NCBI RefSeq assembly: GCF_020520285.1
Contig: NZ_CP084742.1
Location: 5,319,501 to 5,383,500 of the forward strand
DNA: 64,000 nt
Reading direction: 5' to 3'
Source of the DNA: Pseudomonas sp. L5B5
GTDB lineage: Bacteria; Pseudomonadota; Gammaproteobacteria; Pseudomonadales; Pseudomonadaceae
Made by a program: the position numbers and the translations under genes. Positions 58,399 to 64,000 of the stretch are shown in pieces. Positions within the stretch are counted from its first letter, which is position 1; every line of letters starts with the position of its first letter. Below the pieces are notes generated by a model. That model was not told where the DNA came from. It was given only the letters and a program-made list of their open reading frames with translations, and ran no database searches.

Positions 58399-59763
58399 AT
58401 GAAAGTCACCAAGAGTCTGTTGCACATCGGTGTGCTGGGCCTGTCGCTCCTGGCCTCGGGGGTCATGGCCGCAGTATCGGCCGATGAGGCCGCCAAGCTG
58501 GGGACCAGCCTGACGCCGATGGGCGCCGAGACGGCTGGCAACGCCGCCGGCACCATCCCGGCCTGGAAGCCGCTGGCCACCAATGCCGGCAGCGTGGACA
58601 GCAAGGGTTTCCTGTCCAACCCCTATGGCAATGAACAACCGCTGTTCATCATCACCGCGCAGAACGTCGAGCAGTACAAGGACAAGCTGGCGCCGGGGCA
58701 ATACGCGATGCTCAAGCGCTACCCGGACAGCTACAAGATGCCGGTGTACCCCTCCCACCGCGGTGCCACCGTGCCGGCCGATGTGTTTGCGGCCATCAAG
58801 CGCAACGCCACCAAGACCAACCTGGTGTCCGGCGGCAACGGCCTGGAGAACTTCGAAAGCGCGATTCCGTTCCCGATTCCCAAGAGCGGCGTGGAAGTGA
58901 TCTGGAACCACATCACCCGCTATCGCGGGGGCAGCGTGACTCGCCTGGTGACCCAGGCCACGCCACAGGCCAATGGCTCCTATAGCCTGGTGTACTTCCA
59001 GGACCAGTTCGTGTTCCGCGACAAGATGAAGGACTATGACCCGAAAAACCCGGGCAACATCCTGTTCTACTTCAAGCAGAAGGTAACCGCTCCGGCGCGT
59101 CTGGCCGGTGGTGTGCTGCTGGTGCATGAAACCCTGGATCAGGTGAAGGAACCACGCTCGGCCTGGGTCTACAACGCCGGCCAGCGCCGCGTGCGTCGAG
59201 CCCCGCAAGTCTCCTATGACGGCCCGGGCACCGCTGCCGACGGTCTGCGGACCTCCGACAACCTGGACATGTACAACGGCGCCCCGGATCGCTACGACTG
59301 GAAGCTGGAAGGCAAAAAGGAAATTTACATCGCCTCCAACAGCTACAAGATCGATTCGCCGACCCTCAAGTACGCCGACATCATCAAGGCCGGGCACATC
59401 AACCAGGACCTGGCTCGCTACGAGCTGCGCCGGGTCTGGCATGTGGTCGCGACCCTGAAGGAAGGCCAGCGCCACATCTACGCCAAGCGTGACTTCTACA
59501 TCGACGAAGACACCTGGCAGGCCGCGGTGATCGACCATTACGACGGTCGTGGCCAGCTGTGGCGCGTGGCCGAGGCCCATGGCGAGGACTACTACGACAA
59601 GCAAGTGCCCTGGTACGCCCTGGAAACCCTCTACGACCTGCAGTCCGGCCGCTACCTGGCGTTGGGCATGAAGAACGAAGAGAAGCAGGCGTATGACTTC
59701 GGCTTCACCGCGACCACGAGCGATTTCACTCCGGCCGCGCTGCGCCAGGACGGCGTTCGCTGA
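58399..59763 (+). CDS. DUF1329 periplasmic/outer-membrane protein
   Basis: A 454-residue secreted protein (signal peptide ending near GVMA-AV) belonging to DUF1329, whose fold resembles LolA/LolB-type lipid-binding barrels. Markers: SADEAAKLGTSLTPMGAE, FPIPKSGVEVIWNHITRYRGG and RRVWHVVATLKEGQRHIYAKRDFYIDEDTW. It always travels with DUF1302, 30 bp upstream here. Probable role: carrying a lipid-like molecule across the periplasm. A terminator follows. Confidence 0.9.
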   Translation: MKVTKSLLHIGVLGLSLLASGVMAAVSADEAAKLGTSLTPMGAETAGNAAGTIPAWKPLATNAGSVDSKGFLSNPYGNEQPLFIITAQNVEQYKDKLAPGQYAMLKRYPDSYKMPVYPSHRGATVPADVFAAIKRNATKTNLVSGGNGLENFESAIPFPIPKSGVEVIWNHITRYRGGSVTRLVTQATPQANGSYSLVYFQDQFVFRDKMKDYDPKNPGNILFYFKQKVTAPARLAGGVLLVHETLDQVKEPRSAWVYNAGQRRVRRAPQVSYDGPGTAADGLRTSDNLDMYNGAPDRYDWKLEGKKEIYIASNSYKIDSPTLKYADIIKAGHINQDLARYELRRVWHVVATLKEGQRHIYAKRDFYIDEDTWQAAVIDHYDGRGQLWRVAEAHGEDYYDKQVPWYALETLYDLQSGRYLALGMKNEEKQAYDFGFTATTSDFTPAALRQDGVR

Positions 59764-59799
59764 TTCGCGTTACCCCTTAGAGGCCGCATCCTCAAAATT

Positions 59800-59826
59800 G
59801 CCCCGACTGGTTCGGGGCTTTTTTTT
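59800..59826 (+). terminator. Terminator after the DUF1329 gene
   Basis: Stem GCCCCGA (59800-59806) / TCGGGGC (59812-59818) followed by eight T. Confidence 0.92.
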
Positions 59827-60073
59827 GCCCGTAGGACCGGTACTGGCTCGCTGGCGTAGAAATCGGTGGCAACGCGACTATCTTTCTCGGGGACACCAAA
59901 GAGCCGATCTAAATAGATAAAGGAAATATCACCCGATAATTCGGAGATATCTGACCGATTTGGTCATAGTCTTTTTTTCGTGAATGGTCGCAAAAATCTT
60001 CAACAGGTGGCCTTTTACCGCTAGTCTGCGGACATCTACTACGCCGACAACCGTACACCAATAAGAGTTGGCC

Positions 60074-62809
60074 ATGACTGATCTGTTTTCCCTCAAACGG
60101 TCTGACAACGCAGTGCTTCCTGCGCTGGAGGGGCGTTTCTACCGGCCACCATTGCCTGATGGTTATGTGTCGCGGCCGCGCCTTTGCGAGCGTTTGAAGG
60201 GAGGGCTGAAAGGGCGGTTGCTGCTGGTCTCGGCACCGGCCGGGTTTGGCAAGAGCTCGCTGGCGGTGGAGTTCTGCCAGAACCTGCCGGGGAACTGGCA
60301 GAGCCTGTGGCTGGGGTTGAGTCGTCGGGACAGCGACCCCGGGCGTTTCCTCGAGCGGCTGCTGGCCGGGCTGCAACAGTATTTTCCGCAACTGGGTCGA
60401 CAATCCCTGGGCCTGCTGAAAATGCGCCAGCGTCACCAGCCGTTTGCCTTCGAGGAGTGGCTGGATGGCTTGCTGGACGAGTTGGCGGAGCAACTGTCGA
60501 GTGCCAATCCCTTATTGCTGGTCCTGGACGACTATCACCTGGCCCAGGGGCCGGTCCTGGATCGCTGCCTGCAGTTTTTCCTCAATCACTTGCCCGACGG
60601 CCTGCTGGTGATGGTCACCAGCAGGCAGCGCCCGGATTGGCATCTGGCGCGCCTGCGGTTGTCGCGGCAACTGCTGGAGCTGCATGAACAGGACCTGCGC
60701 CTGACCCATGACGAATCCCTGAGCCTGCTGGATCGGCACAGCAGTGCCTTGCGTGGCGAAGCCCTGGAAAACCTGATCGAGCGCAGCGAGGGCTGGGTCG
60801 CGGGCTTGCGTTTCTGGCTGCTGGCGGCTTCCGAGGCCGGTGCCGTGGGTACCCTGCCCCAGGGCTTGCATGGCGGGGAGGGGTTGATTCGCGACTACCT
60901 GCTCGAAGAGGTCATTGACTGCCTGCCCGCCGAGGTCCAGGCCTTCCTGTACGACACCGCGCCGCAGGAACGCTTCTGCGCCGAGCTCTGCGATGCCTTG
61001 CGCGAGGCCCATGACAGCGCCGAGATCCTGGGCTTCCTGCAAGCGCACCAGGTATTTCTGGTTCCGCTGGACGAGCACGGGCACTGGTACCGTTACCACC
61101 ATCTGTTTTCCGACCTGTTGCGCAGCCGCCCGCCCGCCAGTGCCCTGGTGCCGGCCGCCAGCCTGCACCTGCGAGCCTGTCGCTGGTTCAATGCCCAGGG
61201 GCTGCTGGATGAAGCGGTAGAGCAGGCGCTGCGTGCCGGGCACCTGGACGTGGCTGCCAACCTGGTACAGAACCTGTCCGAGGAGCAACTGCTGGCAGAG
61301 CAGAACGTCGGCATGCTGCTGCGCTGGAAAATGGACCTGCCCGACAGCCTGCTGATCAGCACGCCGCGCCTGATCGTGCTTTATAGCTGGGCCCTGGGCC
61401 TGGCCTGCCAGCTGGATGCGGCCGAGGAACTGGCGGCCCACCTGAGCCGGTTCCTGCCGGCGCCTTCGGCCACCGCGCAAAAGTCGATGCTGGCGCAATG
61501 GCTGGCCTTGAGCGGGATCATCGCGCGCGGGCGCGGCCAGCGGGAAAAGACCCTGGCCTACTGCGGGGAAGCCCTGGAAAGCCTGCCCCACAAGCGTTAT
61601 GGACAACGGCTGATGTGCTTGTCGACCTTGTCCAACCTGGCCATCACCGATGCCGACCTGTGGCGCGCCCGCGGCCTCAACCGCGAGTCTCTGGAGCTGG
61701 CGCAACGGGTTGGCAATCCGCTGTTCGAAGCCCTGGCCCATTACGATCGGGCGCGGGTGCTGCAGGCGCGGGGCGAGATCTTGCGGGCGATGGACGAAGT
61801 TCAGCAGGGGTTGCAACGCCTGCAGGGGTTGTCGGCGCAGCGGCTGTACGCGGTGCGGGCACGCCTGACCCTGTACGAAGGTTACCTTTTGACCTTGCGC
61901 CTGCAGTCCGACGCCGGCCTGGCCAGGCTGCAGGCCGGGCTGGTGGAGGCCAGGGCCTGCCGCGACATCAGTGTGCTGATCGGCCATTGCGTGATCGCCA
62001 AGCAGGAGGGCATGCGAGGAGAGTTTGCCCGGGCCTTTGCCGAACTGGCCGAGGCCGAGCGCCTGATGCACATCTGGGATGTGCCGCCGATCTACTACCT
62101 GGCGATGATCACCCTGGTGAAGTGCGAGCTCTGGCTGACCCAGGGCCGAACCGACCTGGCCGAGGCCTGGCTGGCCCGCCTGGGACAGACCTACACGGGA
62201 GGGCAGGCGGCAGCTCCACCGGAGTTTCATCCGCAGTTGCCGCTGCACATCGAGTTGCAGCAAGCGAGGCTGGAAAGCATCAAGGGCGACAGTGCCAGGG
62301 CCGAGCAGCGCCTGGAGCGGTTGGTGGAACATGGGCAAAACAGCGGCCGGCAATTGTTGTGTGCGATGGCCCTGACCCAGAAGACCGCGCTGCTGTTGAC
62401 ACTGGGTCGCGGCCCCGAGGCACGCCAGGACTTCGCCCTGGCCCTGGAGGCGGCCGTGGGTGGGGTGTTGCAGCCTTTCGAGGGGTTGCTCATCCAGCAT
62501 CCAGGCTGGATGCGCGAGCAGTTGGAGCAAGGTCCCGGCACCGCGCTGACCCAGACCTTGCTCGAACGCCTGCCTGCGGCACCTCGCGAGCTGCATGAGG
62601 CCAGTACCCACAGCGAGTACCTCAGTTCCCGTGAGTTGGCGGTGCTGCAACTGATCGCTCGAGGTTGCTCCAACCAGGAGATCAGCGAACGGCTGTTCAT
62701 TTCCCTGCATACCGTGAAAACCCACGCCAGCCATATCAACAGCAAGCTGGGCGTGGAGCGTCGTACCCAGGCGGTGGCCAGGGCCCAGGAGCTGGGCTTG
62801 CTGGGCTAG
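60074..62809 (+). CDS. MalT-like LuxR-family ATP-dependent regulator (LAL type)
   Basis: A 911-residue STAND-type activator. It has a Walker A (APAGFGKSSLA, about residues 55-65) and Walker B-like LLVLDDYHLA, long helical TPR-like repeats in the middle, and a C-terminal LuxR HTH (SSRELAVLQLIARGCSNQEISERLFISLHTVKTH, about residues 845-879). Such proteins bind an inducer and oligomerise with ATP. Next to the DUF1302/DUF1329 genes it may regulate them. Start ATG 60074, 6 bases after AAGAG; the 59827-60073 region upstream shows no gene. Confidence 0.92.
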   Translation: MTDLFSLKRSDNAVLPALEGRFYRPPLPDGYVSRPRLCERLKGGLKGRLLLVSAPAGFGKSSLAVEFCQNLPGNWQSLWLGLSRRDSDPGRFLERLLAGLQQYFPQLGRQSLGLLKMRQRHQPFAFEEWLDGLLDELAEQLSSANPLLLVLDDYHLAQGPVLDRCLQFFLNHLPDGLLVMVTSRQRPDWHLARLRLSRQLLELHEQDLRLTHDESLSLLDRHSSALRGEALENLIERSEGWVAGLRFWLLAASEAGAVGTLPQGLHGGEGLIRDYLLEEVIDCLPAEVQAFLYDTAPQERFCAELCDALREAHDSAEILGFLQAHQVFLVPLDEHGHWYRYHHLFSDLLRSRPPASALVPAASLHLRACRWFNAQGLLDEAVEQALRAGHLDVAANLVQNLSEEQLLAEQNVGMLLRWKMDLPDSLLISTPRLIVLYSWALGLACQLDAAEELAAHLSRFLPAPSATAQKSMLAQWLALSGIIARGRGQREKTLAYCGEALESLPHKRYGQRLMCLSTLSNLAITDADLWRARGLNRESLELAQRVGNPLFEALAHYDRARVLQARGEILRAMDEVQQGLQRLQGLSAQRLYAVRARLTLYEGYLLTLRLQSDAGLARLQAGLVEARACRDISVLIGHCVIAKQEGMRGEFARAFAELAEAERLMHIWDVPPIYYLAMITLVKCELWLTQGRTDLAEAWLARLGQTYTGGQAAAPPEFHPQLPLHIELQQARLESIKGDSARAEQRLERLVEHGQNSGRQLLCAMALTQKTALLLTLGRGPEARQDFALALEAAVGGVLQPFEGLLIQHPGWMREQLEQGPGTALTQTLLERLPAAPRELHEASTHSEYLSSRELAVLQLIARGCSNQEISERLFISLHTVKTHASHINSKLGVERRTQAVARAQELGLLG

Positions 62810-62823
62810 GGCGCGGCGAGCGG

Positions 62824-63726
62824 TCAGCGGGCCAGGTGCTGCTTGCAGTAATCGGCGAACAGGCGCGCGGGCTTGGTCAGCTGTCCGCGCTTGAGCCAGG
62901 CCGCCACGAGCCCCGAGCCGGTCACGTCTTCGACGATGTCCACGCAGACTACCGGCATGCCGTCGTAGGAACATTGGCAGTGAGGGCGGGTCACCAGGAT
63001 CGAGAAGCCGAAGCCCTGGCCCACCATGCCCCGAACCATCTCGATGGAAGGAGAGCTGAAGGCGATCTGCGGGGTCAGGCCGAGTTCTTCGAACAGGCTG
63101 ACGAAGTAGGTCCGGCTCGGTTGCACGTCCAGCAGGATCATGGGTTCCAGGCTCAGGTCCCGCAGTGATACCTGGGCCTGCTGGGCGTAGCGGTGGTCGG
63201 CCGGCAGCAGGGCATAGGGGCGCTGCGGCGGCATCAGCTGTTCGGTCTCGATGGTGCCGTCCAGTTCGTGTTCGTACAGGATCACCAGGTCGTAGGCGCC
63301 GCCGGTCAGGCCTTGCACCAGTTCCTGTTGTTCGCCGTCGCGAATGCGGATTTCCACCCCGGGATAGAGCGCGCTGAATCCGGCGATCAGTTGTGGCAGG
63401 TACAGGGGGGCGACAGTTTCGAAGCAGCCGATATCGATCTGTCCGCAGACCACGTCGTTGTCCGCCAGGGCGTTCTGTTCGAACTCCTTGGCCATGCGCA
63501 ACAGTTCCTGGGCCTTGCGGTAGAAGCGTGCGCCGCTGGGGGTCAGGGAAACGCCCTGGGCATGGTGACGGATGAGCAGTTGCACGCCAAAGCTGTCTTC
63601 CAGGCCCTTGATGGCCGTGGAGATCGACGGCTGGGCGATGTACAGCTTGCGCGAGGCCTCGGCGACGCTGCCACATTCGACGGTGGTGATGAAGTACTTC
63701 AACTGACGCAGGTTGTAGGCGGCCAC
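62824..63726 (-). CDS. LysR-family transcriptional regulator
   Basis: A 300-residue LysR-type regulator. HTH about residues 3-60 (NLRQLKYFITTVECGSVAEASRKLYIAQPSISTAIKGLEDSFGVQLLIR), then an effector domain with FETVAPLYLPQLIAGF. A GTG at 63726 gives the usual start; an upstream ATG adds a Arg-rich tail that is not family-like. It converges on the LuxR gene with a 14 bp gap. The target is probably a gene beyond the window, since the divergent side is cut off at 64000. Confidence 0.87.
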   Translation of the reverse strand: MAAYNLRQLKYFITTVECGSVAEASRKLYIAQPSISTAIKGLEDSFGVQLLIRHHAQGVSLTPSGARFYRKAQELLRMAKEFEQNALADNDVVCGQIDIGCFETVAPLYLPQLIAGFSALYPGVEIRIRDGEQQELVQGLTGGAYDLVILYEHELDGTIETEQLMPPQRPYALLPADHRYAQQAQVSLRDLSLEPMILLDVQPSRTYFVSLFEELGLTPQIAFSSPSIEMVRGMVGQGFGFSILVTRPHCQCSYDGMPVVCVDIVEDVTGSGLVAAWLKRGQLTKPARLFADYCKQHLAR

Positions 63727-64000
63727 GGCGAACCTCGTTCTTTGCCTGGGGCGCAAGGAGAGGGCGGGTCGAGTGGAGTGCATCGCGGGTCGGGGCTGGC
63801 TCGATGCATGCCGCTCACGCACTGGCAGGCCTCCCAAGCGCGATTCTTGTCCTCCCACAATACCCACAAGCGATGCTGTGCAGGGGGAACTTCCCCCAGC
63901 TTTTTCATCGTTTGCGAGCATATTTTTCCTCGCTTTGCAGGGCGGCTAGGACGACTCCCGTGGCTCGTTGCCTTCGTCTGCTGGAAGCCCTTCGTCAGCC

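Noticed and set aside
56485..59604. A 1039-codon open frame antisense to the DUF1302/DUF1329 genes
   Set aside because: High-GC third-position bias leaves long antisense frames; it has no known domain and the sense genes are clear families.
60512..63676. A 1054-codon open frame antisense to the MalT-like regulator
   Set aside because: Arg/Pro/Gln/Leu-rich composition, no domain, and it spans two well-supported genes; a shadow.

Overview
This 64 kb window is a stretch of a Pseudomonas chromosome, most likely from the P. fluorescens/P. protegens/P. chlororaphis side of the genus. The evidence is the high GC coding style, the AraC-type PobR next to pobA, LbcA and PagL, and above all gene order. 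The run ychF-pth-rplY-prs-tRNA-Gln-ispE-lolB-lbcA / hemA-prfA-prmC-moeB-murI-pagL / phr-merR-hemH-uraA-upp-hpt-mqo ... rsmC-hprA matches the order I recall for the PA4626-PA4673 region of P. aeruginosa and the corresponding P. putida region. No rRNA operon, insertion sequence, integrase, phage gene or CRISPR array is visible.

Layout. 1-2.1 kb: the end of a probable di-haem cytochrome c peroxidase gene, an orphan lipoprotein, an acid phosphatase and tRNA-Met. 2.3-10.8 kb: accessory genes lying between tRNA-Met and ychF: an Fsr-type drug exporter, the divergent pobR/pobA pair for 4-hydroxybenzoate use, a Fur-box-preceded TonB receptor, an OprO/OprP-like porin and a LysR regulator. 11-23.7 kb: conserved housekeeping genes for translation, PRPP, isoprenoid, haem, lipoprotein sorting and murein precursors.

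23.7-33.8 kb: the most interesting block. Nine minus-strand genes with mostly overlapping ends run from a DUF523/DUF1722 protein through a LitR-like MerR regulator, a DNA photolyase, an NTF2-like protein, an SDR, a FAD oxidoreductase, DUF1365 and a Cfa-like lipid methyltransferase to DUF2878. Their promoter is buried in a perfect 42 bp palindrome whose 6 bp spacer is the -10 box. Next to it, a renalase-like flavoprotein and a 71-residue Trp-rich protein form a second unit whose upstream region carries the same TGTACA motif. Together they look like one light/singlet-oxygen response locus: DNA repair plus modification of membrane fatty acids (possibly furan fatty acids).

33.9-48.9 kb: epimerase, hemH, uracil and hypoxanthine salvage, mqo, several small conserved proteins, a YedK-like SRAP protein with two substituted catalytic positions, and a chemoreceptor. 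49-54.3 kb: an M48 lipoprotein protease, a REP-like hairpin, a UPF0016 exporter behind a yybP-ykoY manganese riboswitch, rsmC, hprA, a LysE exporter and a decayed MFS gene. 54.4-63.7 kb: an AlkK-like acyl-CoA synthetase, a DUF1302/DUF1329 outer-membrane pair, a MalT-like LuxR regulator and a LysR regulator.
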